Shown one piece after another: positions 1-9,125 of a stretch of DNA of 64,000 nt. The translations under genes were made by a program, and so were the position numbers. The stretch covers positions 1 to 64,000 of the forward strand of contig NZ_BMVO01000019.1 of assembly GCF_014650755.1 (NCBI RefSeq). The letters run 5' to 3'. A model generated the notes under the pieces. It was not told the origin of the DNA and ran no database searches. It saw nothing but the letters and a program-made list of their open reading frames with translations. Origin of the DNA: Streptomyces chryseus. Lineage in GTDB: Bacteria; Actinomycetota; Actinomycetes; Streptomycetales; Streptomycetaceae. Every line of letters begins with the position of its first letter. Position 1 is the stretch's first letter.

Positions 1-99
1 ACCCCGGCCCACCGCTGACGCTCAACAGGGGACGGCCCAAGAAGAAACGCCCAGCACGGCAGCGGGTCTGTCGGTGCGGGTGGGTTTGGTGGCTGTCGG

Positions 100-575
100 G
101 TGTGTGGGTGGGGCGCGGTAGCTTCCGGGGGTGGTGCGGCCCCAGTCTCAGCGGGTGCGGCGACGGTTGTTGGTGCGACACCACCATTCCGACGTACACA
201 TGCACCCAGGCCGGTGGGCGGCCGCGCTGTCGGGGCGACCTGCGGACCGTGCTGCCTGCGGGTGGGGCGCGAGAGTGGGGTGGGGTGACTCGGGTGGTGT
301 GGCGTCCACCCCCACCGGAGACCGCCCGGAGCGCAGGCACGGTACTGGGGTGAGTGGGCGGAAGGGCACCCAGGGAGTGGGAGGAGGAGGGGGCCTGCCG
401 ACGGCCCGGAGGGCCGAGCCGGCCGAAGACACCTGTCGACCCGTACCAGCGGGGCGGTCAGCCGTCCCTGCGCGGACGCGATGAACCAAAACCAACAGAA
501 GACGAACCCCTGCGCCCACAATGCCCGACTTACCCCCATTACGGAGGGGTGGGTGCGCGTCAACTGTCGGGTTAG
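100..575 (+). repeat. Left copy of a diverged ~470-bp inverted repeat
   Basis: The segment reads as the reverse complement of 810-1292 with mismatches. The outer 260 bases (about 105-360) pair with 1027-1292 at high identity, including shared runs such as gcgacggttgttggtgcgac and tgtcggggcgacctgcgga. The inner part is recognisable again at 479-507 (atgaaccaaaac...gacgaac) against 872-902. The middle (360-478) has diverged. No open frame here has a ribosome binding site or a recognisable protein family, so I read it as a non-coding dispersed repeat rather than a gene. Confidence 0.75.
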
Positions 576-725
576 CTCCACACGAGCACGCAGACAGGGA
601 TCGACAGGGATCGTCACGGCTCGAGCCGTCCCGCTCGGCCCGCCAGGCGACCATTCCGGCCGTCACATCGACCGTATCCGTCCCACCGGACGCCCGGGTG
701 TCGAAGATGACCGTTGTCCGTCCTG

Positions 726-760
726 CCGTCCTGCCGTCGCGCCGCGCGACGGCAGGACGG
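726..760. repeat. Perfect 16-bp hairpin at the centre of the inverted repeat
   Basis: Bases 726-741 (ccgtcctgccgtcgcg) are followed after three bases by their exact reverse complement at 745-760. The hairpin lies in the spacer between the two repeat copies, close to their midpoint. It has no T-run, so it is not a classical intrinsic terminator, although GC-rich Streptomyces terminators often lack one. Confidence 0.85.
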
Positions 761-809
761 GCGGTCGTGGTCGCTTCAACGGTTGTCGCAGAGAGCCGAA
801 ATGGACCCA

Positions 810-1292
810 TCCCGACAGTTGATGAAAGCCGACGCCTCTCCCACCCCGTCAGTCACACCCGTACGGCTTCCGTTCGTCATCTGTGAGTTTTGGTTCATCA
901 CGGCTCGACGGCTCCACGGGGCGGCGGTTTGATGACCCTCCGCGCCGCCGTGCAACCACGCCCCATCACTGCCCGCCACCCCCAAGCGCTGCCCACTACT
1001 CCGATGCCGCCGGTGCGGGTGACGGTGGCTCTCCACCCACGCACCCCAGCACCGTGCTTGTGGTCCGGGCGGTTTCCGGTGGGGGTGGACGCCGAACCGG
1101 CCCGAGTCACCCCATTCCACTACCGCGCCCCACCCGCAGACAGCACGATCCGCAGGTCGCCCCGACAGCCCGGCCGCCCACCCCCCTGTGTGCACGTGTA
1201 CGTCGGAACGGTGGTGTCGCACCAACAACCGTCGCCGCAAGTCGCTGAGACTGGGGCCGCACCACCCCTAGACCGACCGCGCCCCCACCCCA
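810..1292 (-). repeat. Right copy of the diverged inverted repeat
   Basis: This is the reverse-complement partner of 100-575. The two copies have drifted, with many single-base differences and a middle part that no longer aligns. That indicates an old duplication or two insertions of the same mobile sequence in opposite orientation, not a recent event. Confidence 0.75.
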
Positions 1293-1353
1293 CACCCTCC
1301 GCCCGGCAACGGCGCGCGACCACTCCCCGAACCTCCCCCGTGGGCTTCCTTCC

Positions 1354-1494
1354 GGGGGCCGCCCCCCTGAAGCAATGCGTCGGAGGTTCGGCGGTCAAGG
1401 GTCAAAGCGAAGCGCAATCGCCGAAGGCGACGCGACGCAGGAGCGCCCTTGACGGCCGGGCCTCCGACGCCACACTCCGCAAAAGGCGGCCCCA
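1354..1494. repeat. Long imperfect palindromic element
   Basis: Nested inverted repeats are centred on 1418-1430 (tcgcc-gaa-ggcga). The next layer is tcaaggg/cccttga, then gtcggagg (1379-1386) against cctccgac (1461-1468), and outermost gggggccgcc (1354-1363) against ggcggcccc (1485-1493). The whole would fold as one long hairpin. From memory, very similar sequences recur in many Streptomyces genomes and are often mis-annotated as short Arg-rich proteins. I cannot verify that here. Confidence 0.7.
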
Positions 1495-1730
1495 CACCAG
1501 AAACAACCACCGCCCCCGACCCACCAACGCCCCCGCACCCACCCCCCACCCCGACCCCCACACCCGCCGCAGCCCCGTACCCCGCCCCGCCCACCCCCAA
1601 GTGGCGCACCACGTTCCGCATTTCATACGTAACCATCCGATAACCGGTTCGTTGATCCGTGCGAGTCCGCGAACACGCAGCCGTATACGGAGGGGGCTCA
1701 AGCCGATGAGGTACGTGCCGGAGGAGATCC

Positions 1731-2729
1731 GTGTCTGAGCTTTACGGACGAGAACAACTGGCTCCGGTGGTGGCCAAGGCCACATGCTGGGTCGACCTCA
1801 TGCGTCGACTTGGGCTCAACGAAAGCGCCGGTCGGCGTCGCGCCCTTCAGGAGAAGGTGGCGGAGCATGGACTGGACACGAGCCACTTCAAGAAGCGCAG
1901 CCCCTGGCGCAAGTACACGGACGAGGCCATCGCTGCCGCCGTAGCCTCCTCGACGACGTTGCGTGAAGTCGTCGCGAAGCTTGGGGCCGCGCCTGCCACA
2001 GGCACCGTGTCGCACATCGGCCGCCGAATAGCAGCCGCCGGCATCGACACCAGCCACTTCCCCGGCATGAGTCGTGCATCGTTCAGCACCTTGTTCACCA
2101 CGGAAGAACTCGCGGCAGCGGCGGCCTCCAACAGCAGTGTCCGAGGCGTGGCTCGCCACCTCGGAGTGCCGGACGACAGTCGGTCACGCGCGGCTCTCGC
2201 ATCGTTGATGAAGCGGCGAGGCATCGACACCAGCCACTTCCGCAACGCGCGGTTGGCGATCTCCGAGCACGCTCTGCGTGCGGCCGTTCCCGCCGCCACG
2301 AGTTGCGCCGACGTCATGCGCGCCCTCGGCCTCGCCGTGCATGACACGAACCACCGGCGCGTACGCCGCAAGGTCGCCGAAATCGGCCTCGACACAAGCC
2401 ACTTCAAACGCCGGACGTGGGGCGCCGTGCGGGTGCCCGAGCAGAAGCCCATCGCAGCACACGTCCTCGTCGTGATGCCGAAGGGCTCTCCTCGAGCGAA
2501 CCACACCCGCCTCCACCGGGCGCTCCAGGAAATCGGCGTCCCGTACCGCTGCACATCATGCGGGAATGCCGGCGAGTGGCAGGGAAGCCCGATCACCCTC
2601 CAGATCGACCACGTGAGCGGCGACTGGCTCGACAACCGAGCCGAGAATCTGCGTTACCTGTGCCCCAACTGCCACGCGGTCACGAGCACCTGGTGTCGAG
2701 GAGGCAGACGCCAGCCCGTACGTCAGTAA
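1731..2729 (+). CDS. HNH endonuclease with four tandem GxDTSHF DNA-binding-like modules
   Basis: Predicted 332-residue nuclease. The GTG start is set by ggaggag at 1720-1726. The first about 230 residues are four copies of a ~55-residue module. Each has a helical stretch with a variable middle, then an (R/K)xxxxG(L/I)DTSHF ending, at about residues 47-53, 104-110, 160-167 and 220-227. They look like helix-turn-helix DNA-contact repeats. The C-terminal third (about 270-325) is an HNH domain with a CTSC pair, IDHVSGD, DNRxENLR and LCPNCHA, so the zinc-binding cysteines and the catalytic His are present. Base composition is lower in GC and codon use less biased than in the core genes to the right, consistent with acquisition. 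A homing or mobile-element nuclease is the best guess; the target is unknown. tRNA-Leu follows after about 50 bases. Confidence 0.85.
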   Translation: MSELYGREQLAPVVAKATCWVDLMRRLGLNESAGRRRALQEKVAEHGLDTSHFKKRSPWRKYTDEAIAAAVASSTTLREVVAKLGAAPATGTVSHIGRRIAAAGIDTSHFPGMSRASFSTLFTTEELAAAAASNSSVRGVARHLGVPDDSRSRAALASLMKRRGIDTSHFRNARLAISEHALRAAVPAATSCADVMRALGLAVHDTNHRRVRRKVAEIGLDTSHFKRRTWGAVRVPEQKPIAAHVLVVMPKGSPRANHTRLHRALQEIGVPYRCTSCGNAGEWQGSPITLQIDHVSGDWLDNRAENLRYLCPNCHAVTSTWCRGGRRQPVRQ

Positions 2730-2777
2730 GGCACCATGCCATCGCGGCCGCCTGCCCAGTAGGATGGCAGGCGGCTG

Positions 2778-2861
2778 GCGGCCGTGTCGTAACTGGCAGC
2801 CGAGCGGCGTTTAGATCGCCGTGGGAGAAATCCCGTGTGGGTTCGAATCCCACCGGCCGCA
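2778..2861 (+). tRNA. tRNA-Leu (anticodon TAG)
   Basis: A full class II cloverleaf is visible. The acceptor stem is gcggccg (2778-2784) with cggccgc (2854-2860), and the discriminator A is 2861. The D arm contains aactggcag. The anticodon stem cggcg/cgccg encloses tttagat, with TAG at 2812-2814. A long variable arm (ggga-gaaa-tccc) follows, and the T stem gtggg/cccac closes the loop ttcgaat. CCA is not encoded. It reads CUA codons. It is not bldA, which has TAA. Confidence 0.95.
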
Positions 2862-2870
2862 CAGAGTGAA

Positions 2871-2892
2871 GGGCCGCCCCACCGGGCGGCCC
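2871..2892. terminator. Bidirectional terminator between tRNA-Leu and rdgB
   Basis: Nine-base perfect stem gggccgccc / gggcggccc with a four-base loop, followed on the + strand by ttct. It serves the tRNA on one side and the convergent rdgB on the other. Confidence 0.8.
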
Positions 2893-2900
2893 TTCTGCGT

Positions 2901-3503
2901 TCAGCCCAGCAGCTCCCGCACCACCGGGGCCAGGTCTCGGAATGCCTTGCCTCGGTGGCTGATGGCGTTCTTCTCCGCCGGGGTCAGTTCCGCGCAGGTC
3001 ACCGTGTGGCCGTCCGGCTGGAGGATCGGGTCGTAACCGAAGCCGTTCGTGCCGGCCGGGGTGTGGCGCAGGGTGCCGTGGAGGCGGCCCTCGACCACGC
3101 GTTCCGTGCCGTCGGGGAGGGCCAGGGCCGCCGCGCAGGCGAAGTGGGCCGTGCGGTGCGGGGCGTCGATGTCGGCGAGCTGGGCGAGGAGGAGGTCGAG
3201 GTTCGCCTTGTCGTCCCCGTGGGTGCCCGACCAGCGGGCCGAGAAGATGCCGGGGGCCCCGCCGAGGACGTCGACCGCCAGGCCGGAGTCGTCGGCGACG
3301 GCCGGCAGGCCGGTGGCCCGGGCCATGGCGTGGGCCTTCAGGAGCGCGTTCTCGGCGAAGGTGACGCCGGTTTCCTTGACGTCGGGGATCTCGGGGTAGG
3401 CGTCCGCGCCGACGAGGTCGAGGTCGAGACCTGCGTCGGCGAGGATCGCGTGCAGCTCGGTGATTTTCCCGGCGTTGCGGGTGGCGAGGATCAGGCGGGT
3501 CAT
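2901..3503 (-). CDS. rdgB: RdgB/HAM1 family XTP/dITP pyrophosphatase
   Basis: A 200-residue house-cleaning enzyme that hydrolyses non-canonical purine triphosphates (dITP, XTP, dHAPTP) to monophosphates and pyrophosphate. The family signature is complete: N-terminal LATRNAGK nucleotide-binding segment, the ADDSGL active-site loop, SARW, the FGYDP motif and the C-terminal SHRGKAF segment. Length is normal. It begins 11 bases from the lipoprotein stop on the same strand, and rph lies further upstream. rdgB next to rph is a conserved bacterial arrangement in nucleotide and RNA quality control. Confidence 0.96.
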   Translation of the reverse strand: MTRLILATRNAGKITELHAILADAGLDLDLVGADAYPEIPDVKETGVTFAENALLKAHAMARATGLPAVADDSGLAVDVLGGAPGIFSARWSGTHGDDKANLDLLLAQLADIDAPHRTAHFACAAALALPDGTERVVEGRLHGTLRHTPAGTNGFGYDPILQPDGHTVTCAELTPAEKNAISHRGKAFRDLAPVVRELLG

Positions 3504-3514
3504 GCTCCCAGTAT

Positions 3515-3913
3515 CTACGGGGTGCAGACCTTGCCGATCTCGGTGGCCGCGTCGGTGACGGGTCCGATGTCGGGCGTCTCGTCGCCCTTCTCGACGGCGG
3601 TGCGGACGTTGTCGACGGCCTTGTTCAGGTCGTCGACGGCCTTCGAGAGGTCCGCGTTGTCCGTGGTGTCGTCGAGGTTCGTCAGTTCCCTGTCGATGTC
3701 GTTGAGCGCCTCGTTGAGCTGGGTGGGGTCGTCGGCCGCGGTGGACACGGCCGTGGACAGCTTGTCGACGCTCGTGGCGATGGCGTCGGCGGTCTTGACG
3801 CAGTCCATCGCCTTGTCGAGGGCTCCGCAGCCGGCGACGAGTCCGGTGAGCGCCGCGGCGGTGGCGACGGCGAGTGCGACACGACTGGTACGGCTGCTAC
3901 GGCGACTGCGCAT
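3515..3913 (-). CDS. Small secreted lipoprotein, helical
   Basis: About 132 residues from the ATG at 3913, chosen because gggggagga lies eight bases upstream; an in-frame earlier start at 3937 has no such signal. The N-terminus is Arg/Ser-rich, then hydrophobic, ending in a lipobox LVAGC, so it should be lipid-anchored outside the membrane. The mature part is rich in D, N, T, L and A with heptad-like spacing and predicts as a helical bundle. Two further cysteines (DCVK and the C-terminal VCTP) could form a disulfide. No family function is known to me. It sits between rph and rdgB on the same strand. Confidence 0.85.
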   Translation of the reverse strand: MRSRRSSRTSRVALAVATAAALTGLVAGCGALDKAMDCVKTADAIATSVDKLSTAVSTAADDPTQLNEALNDIDRELTNLDDTTDNADLSKAVDDLNKAVDNVRTAVEKGDETPDIGPVTDAATEIGKVCTP

Positions 3914-4044
3914 GGAGCGGTCCTCCCCCAGGTTCAACGGGTGTGCGGGTACGGGTGTGCGGACGGGCGTACGGTTCGGCCCGTACGCCCGTGCTGTGGG
4001 AGACGCCGGAACGGGTCTCCGCGGTTGCTCGCGGCGCGCGGCAG

Positions 4045-4776
4045 TCAGAGGGTTCCGGCGAGGGCTTGGGTCTGGATGGCGGTGAGGTCGGCGCAGCCGC
4101 CGCTCGCGAGGTCGAGGAGGGCGTTCAGTTCCTTGCGGTCGAACGGCTCGGCTTCGGCTGTGCCCTGGACCTCGACGAAGCGGCCGTCTCCGGTGCAGAC
4201 GACGTTCATGTCGGTTTCGGCGCGGACGTCTTCCTCGTAGCAGAGGTCGAGCAGCGGGACGCCGTCGACGATGCCGACGCTGACGGCGGCGACGGTGCCG
4301 ACGAGCGGCTTGCGTCCGGCTTTGACGATCTTCTTGGTCTGGGCCCAGGCGACGGCGTCCGCGAGGGCGACGTAGGCGCCGGTGACGGCCGCGGTGCGGG
4401 TGCCGCCGTCTGCCTGGAGTACGTCGCAGTCGAGGACGATGGTGTTCTCGCCGAGTGCCTTGTAGTCGATGACGGCGCGCAGCGAGCGGCCGATGAGGCG
4501 GCTGATCTCGTGGGTACGGCCGCCGATCTTGCCGCGTACGGATTCGCGGTCGCCGCGGGTGTTGGTCGAGCGGGGCAGCATCGAGTACTCGGCGGTGACC
4601 CAGCCTTCGCCGCTGCCCTTGCGCCAGCGCGGGACGCCTTCGGTGACGGAGGCGGTGCAGAAGACCTTGGTGTCACCGAAGGAGATGAGGACGGAGCCCT
4701 CGGCGTGCTTGCTCCATCCGCGTTCGATGGTGACCGGGCGGAGCTGTTCGGGGGTGCGGCCGTCGATTCGAGACAT
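4045..4776 (-). CDS. rph: Ribonuclease PH
   Basis: A 243-residue phosphorolytic 3'-5' exoribonuclease that trims tRNA 3' ends, releasing nucleoside diphosphates. The start is the ATG at 4776 (MSRIDGR), matching the family N-terminus; a longer frame to 4881 adds 35 atypical residues. Recognisable family blocks are RPVTIERGW, the GSVLISFGDT strand, GWVTAEYSMLPRST with the basic RGDRESVRGKIGGRTHEI substrate loop, and the LDCDVLQADGGTRTA phosphate-binding region. Downstream on the same strand are the lipoprotein and rdgB. Confidence 0.97.
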   Translation of the reverse strand: MSRIDGRTPEQLRPVTIERGWSKHAEGSVLISFGDTKVFCTASVTEGVPRWRKGSGEGWVTAEYSMLPRSTNTRGDRESVRGKIGGRTHEISRLIGRSLRAVIDYKALGENTIVLDCDVLQADGGTRTAAVTGAYVALADAVAWAQTKKIVKAGRKPLVGTVAAVSVGIVDGVPLLDLCYEEDVRAETDMNVVCTGDGRFVEVQGTAEAEPFDRKELNALLDLASGGCADLTAIQTQALAGTL

Positions 4777-4899
4777 GGGGTGGAGCCTAGCGGCCGGGCG
4801 CGCCCATGCGTGAGGGGCCCGTTCCGGTTCGGGGTCCGCGCTTGGCTGGAATGGCGCGGGTGTCCGGTCGGGGCCCCTCACGGCGGAGTCACGGGCGAC

Positions 4900-5133
4900 T
4901 CACATCATGTCTTCGATGTCCGCGGCGATGGGGTCGGCGTCCGTCCCGATGACGACCTGGATCGCGGTGCCCATCTTGACGACGCCGTGGGCGCCGGCGG
5001 CCTTGAGGGCGACCTCGTCGACGAGGTCCGGGTTGTGGACCTCGGTGCGCAGGCGGGTGATGCAGCCTTCGATCTCGTCGATGTTGTCGATACCGCCGAG
5101 CCCGGCGACGATCTTCTCAGCCTTGCTGGCCAT
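4900..5133 (-). CDS. nagF: PTS EIIB component for N-acetylglucosamine
   Basis: A 77-residue stand-alone IIB domain. It receives phosphate from IIA on the cysteine of the GCITRLR motif (Cys24) and passes it to the incoming sugar. The start ATG at 5133 gives the standard MASKAEKIVAGLGG opening; earlier in-frame codons to 5190 lack support. It is divergent from nagE1 across a 220-base intergenic region holding a DasR-type site. Streptomyces species split this PTS into separate IIB (NagF) and IIC (NagE) polypeptides, as seen here. No IIA gene is present in the window, so IIA must be encoded elsewhere. Confidence 0.93.
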   Translation of the reverse strand: MASKAEKIVAGLGGIDNIDEIEGCITRLRTEVHNPDLVDEVALKAAGAHGVVKMGTAIQVVIGTDADPIAADIEDMM

Positions 5134-5295
5134 GTCTTTCTCCCTGTTGTTCCAAGCGGAAGTCTCGGCCGACCGTGGCCGCTTTGCCACGGTAACTCAC
5201 GGTTGGCCCAACTTCTCGGGCGCGTAACCGCCCTGTACCGAATGATGGCGATCACCGGTGCCCTGTCTTCCGGCCGAGCTCCGGACCGTACCGCA

Positions 5296-5311
5296 ACTGG
5301 TCTACACCAGT
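5296..5311. promoter_or_regulatory. DasR-responsive element (dre) between nagF and nagE1
   Basis: The sequence actggtctacaccagt matches the published dre consensus A(C/G)TGGTCTAGACCA(C/G)T at every position except one central base. It lies 43 bases before the nagE1 start and 163 bases before the nagF start, in the shared upstream region, so it could repress either or both. Confidence 0.9.
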
Positions 5312-5353
5312 ATGCGACGCCCGCCAAACCTGGCTTGTTCCGGGAGGACGCCG

Positions 5354-6625
5354 ATGAGTTCAGACGCCGGGGCCGCGCCGGGACAGAAGCGGCGGCGCAC
5401 GTGGTGGAACGGTCTCTTCCAAGGACTGCAGAAGGTCGGCCGCAGCCTCCAGCTGCCGGTCGCGGTCCTCCCGGCGGCCGGTCTGCTCGTCAGCCTCGGC
5501 AACCTGTTCTCGGCGTATCTGGACGGCGCGTTCTGGGACAAGACCGCCAAGGTCCTGACGCTGGGCGGCACGTCGATCCTGGACGGGGCGTTCGGTCTGC
5601 CGCTGCTGTTCTGCATCGGGGTCGCGATCGGCTTCGCGAAGAAGGCCGACGGTTCGACGGCTCTCGCGGCGGTCGCGGGGTTCCTGGTCTACAACAGCGT
5701 GCTGAAGGCCTTCCCCGTCGACGGTTCGGTCACCAAGCTGGTGCCGGAGGGGACGCCGCAGAATCCGGGCGTACTGAGCGGCATCCTCATCGGGCTGCTG
5801 ACCGCGGTGGTCTGGCAGCGCTATCACCGGACCCGGCTCGTGGACTGGCTCGGCTTCTTCAACGGCCGGCGGCTCGTACCGATCATCATGGCGTTCCTCT
5901 GCGTGATCCTCGGGGTGCTGTTCGGGCTGCTGTGGGAGCCGGTGGGTGACGCGCTGACCTGGTTCTCGAAGCAGCTGATCGACCTGGGCGCGTGGGGTGC
6001 GGGCATCTTCGGTGTCGCCAACCGGCTGCTGATCCCGATTGGCATGCACCAGTTCCTGAACACCTTCTTCTGGTTCCAGGCCGGTGAGTACCGGGCGGCG
6101 GACGGCAAGATCGTCCAGGGCGACCTGACGCGGTTCTTCGCCGAGGACCCCTCGGCCGGCCAGTTCATGTCGGGCTTCTTCCCGATCATGATGTTCGGCC
6201 TCCCGGCCGCCGCCCTGGCCATCGCGCACTGCGCCCGCCCCGAGCACCGCAAGCGGGTGACGGGCCTGATGATCTCGGTGGGTCTCACCTCGTTCGTCAC
6301 GGGTGTGACCGAGCCGCTGGAGTTCTCCTTCATGTTCGCGGCGCCGCTGCTGTACGGGCTGCACGCGCTGCTGACGGGCGCCTCGATGGCGATCACATGG
6401 GCGCTGGGCGTGCACGCGGGCTTCAGCTTCTCGGCCGGTCTGATCGACTACGTCGTCAACTGGCATCTGGGCACCAAGCCATGGCTGATCATCCCGATCG
6501 GCCTGTGTTTCGCCGTCGTGTACTACGTGGTCTTCCGGTTCGTGATCACGAAGTTCAACATCCCCACGCCGGGCCGCGAACCGGAGGAGATCGAGAAGGA
6601 GGCGGAGGAGGAGAGCGTCAAGTAG
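5354..6625 (+). CDS. nagE1: PTS EIIC permease, N-acetylglucosamine type
   Basis: A 423-residue membrane component of the GlcNAc phosphotransferase system. The ATG at 5354 follows gggagga. After a basic N-terminus come the IIC signature LQKVGRSLQLPVAVLPAAGLL, about ten hydrophobic segments, the NGRRLVPI block, GVANRLLIPIGMHQ and the TEPLEFSFMF sugar-binding region. The C-terminus is an acidic cytoplasmic tail (EEIEKEAEEE). It is about 60% similar by eye to the following nagE2, so the pair arose by duplication. It is transcribed away from nagF. Work on S. coelicolor found NagE2 to be the main functional permease; the role of NagE1 is less clear. Confidence 0.92.
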   Translation: MSSDAGAAPGQKRRRTWWNGLFQGLQKVGRSLQLPVAVLPAAGLLVSLGNLFSAYLDGAFWDKTAKVLTLGGTSILDGAFGLPLLFCIGVAIGFAKKADGSTALAAVAGFLVYNSVLKAFPVDGSVTKLVPEGTPQNPGVLSGILIGLLTAVVWQRYHRTRLVDWLGFFNGRRLVPIIMAFLCVILGVLFGLLWEPVGDALTWFSKQLIDLGAWGAGIFGVANRLLIPIGMHQFLNTFFWFQAGEYRAADGKIVQGDLTRFFAEDPSAGQFMSGFFPIMMFGLPAAALAIAHCARPEHRKRVTGLMISVGLTSFVTGVTEPLEFSFMFAAPLLYGLHALLTGASMAITWALGVHAGFSFSAGLIDYVVNWHLGTKPWLIIPIGLCFAVVYYVVFRFVITKFNIPTPGREPEEIEKEAEEESVK

Positions 6626-6646
6626 CCCTCCCCGCCCCCGCGCGAG

Positions 6647-6673
6647 GCCCTCGGACCCGTCCGGTCCGGGGGC
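6647..6673 (+). terminator. Terminator after nagE1
   Basis: An eleven-base stem (gccctcggacc against ggtccgggggc, with one G-T pair) and a five-base loop are followed by ttt. It separates nagE1 from nagE2, so the two permease genes probably have independent transcripts. Confidence 0.75.
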
Positions 6674-6748
6674 TTTCGCCGTGCCTGACCGGATGTGTTC
6701 CGGAGCACGGGAATCGCGGGTTCCTTATCCGTCCTTCACCATGCTAAA

Positions 6749-6781
6749 ACAGGTCTACACCACTGAGTGGTGTAGACCACG
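6749..6781. promoter_or_regulatory. Twin DasR elements in front of nagE2
   Basis: Two dre-like 16-mers, acaggtctacaccact (6749-6764) and agtggtgtagaccacg (6766-6781), lie head to head. Together they form a perfect 13-base inverted repeat (6752-6764 with 6766-6778) around a single G. The pair ends 81 bases before the nagE2 start, where it would cover a promoter. Confidence 0.9.
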
Positions 6782-6861
6782 TGGCGATGCGCCGCGATGT
6801 GCCCCGAGACGCCGCCGTCCCCCGGTTCCCCCTGGCGGCGCCTTGCCCCATGGAGGAAATG

Positions 6862-8127
<1,266 letters not shown>

Positions 8128-8147
8128 GCCCGGGCCGTACGCGCGCG

Positions 8148-8180
8148 AGGGCCCCGGACCGCTCACTGGTCCGGGGCCCT
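8148..8180. terminator. Bidirectional terminator after nagE2
   Basis: A perfect thirteen-base stem (agggccccggacc / ggtccggggccct) with a seven-base loop lies between the convergent nagE2 and the MBL-fold gene. Confidence 0.85.
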
Positions 8181-8199
8181 CTGCCGTGTCCCGGGTACG

Positions 8200-8952
8200 T
8201 CAGATCTCGTACTCCGCGCCCGCGACCGCCAGTTCCGCCGGGCCGGTGTACACCGCTCGCGCGTCGGCCAGGTTCACCTCGGGGTCCGTCCACGGCGGGA
8301 TGTGCGTGAGGACCAGCCGGCCCACGCCCGCCCGCTCGGCGCACTCGCCCGCCTCGCGGCCGTTCAGGTGGAGGCCCGGGATGTCCTCCTTGCCGTACGT
8401 GAACGACGCCTCGCACAGAAACAGGTCGACGCCGTCGGCCAGTTCCCGCAGGGCCGCGCACTCGCCGGTGTCGCCCGAGTACGTGAGGGACCTGCCGCCG
8501 TGCTCGATCCGGATGCCGTACGCCTCGACCGGGTGCGCCACCTTCTCCGTGCGGACCGAGAAGGGGCCGATGTCGAACACGCCGGGCTTCAGCGTGTGGA
8601 ACTCGAAGACCTCGGCCATCGACTTCTCGGTCGGCGTGTCGGCGTACGCCGTCGTGAGGCGCTGCTCGGTGCCTTCGGGGCCGTACACGGGGATCGCGGG
8701 GGCGCGGCCGCCCTCGTGGCGGTAGTAGCGCGCGACGAAGTAGCCGCACATGTCGATGCAGTGATCGGCGTGCAGGTGGCTGAGAAAGACAGCGTCGATG
8801 TCGTAGAGACCGACGTGGCGCTGCAGCTCGCCGAGGGCGCCGTTGCCCAGGTCGAGAAGCAGCCGGAAGCCGTCGGCCTCGACGAGGTAGCTCGAGCAGG
8901 CCGATTCCGCGGACGGGAACGACCCTGAGCAGCCGACGACGGTGAGCTTCAT
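8200..8952 (-). CDS. MBL-fold (RNase Z-like) metallo-hydrolase
   Basis: A 250-residue beta-lactamase-fold hydrolase with the zinc motif HLHADH (residues 59-64) and further metal ligands in VAHPVEAYG, TYSGDTGEC and LTHIPP. The first residues KLTVVGCSGSFPS and the SYLVEADGFRLLLDLGNG strand match the RNase Z/phosphodiesterase-like subfamily, but it lacks the long exosite arm of true tRNase Z. Substrate is therefore uncertain; a cyclic nucleotide or RNA phosphodiester is likely. The start at 8952 is the conserved MKL. In other actinobacteria this gene also neighbours rph and rdgB (from memory). Confidence 0.88.
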   Translation of the reverse strand: MKLTVVGCSGSFPSAESACSSYLVEADGFRLLLDLGNGALGELQRHVGLYDIDAVFLSHLHADHCIDMCGYFVARYYRHEGGRAPAIPVYGPEGTEQRLTTAYADTPTEKSMAEVFEFHTLKPGVFDIGPFSVRTEKVAHPVEAYGIRIEHGGRSLTYSGDTGECAALRELADGVDLFLCEASFTYGKEDIPGLHLNGREAGECAERAGVGRLVLTHIPPWTDPEVNLADARAVYTGPAELAVAGAEYEI

Positions 8953-9125
8953 GGAGCGTGAACCTCCGTGACAGGGACGGGGAGGGTTCGTGCGGGTTCG
9001 TCGAGCGTAAGGCGCGACGGAGCCGGTCGCTCCTTGATGGCGGGGCGTTGTGGGGGAACTCACCTGCGTTGTCACCGGTTCGGGCGGCGCGCGCGGGGCG
9101 GGCGGCGCGCCGGTACGGTCGGGGG

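Noticed and set aside
2778..2861. Possible bldA
   Set aside because: The anticodon is TAG, not TAA, so it does not decode UUA.
2778..2861. tRNA as an attachment site of an integrated element to its left
   Set aside because: Elements usually enter at the tRNA 3' end, which faces rdgB here. I found no second copy of the 3' end to the left and no integrase gene.
3874..5949. Long + strand frame across rph and the nag intergenic region
   Set aside because: Antisense to rph and nagF and passes through the start of nagE1 in the wrong frame.
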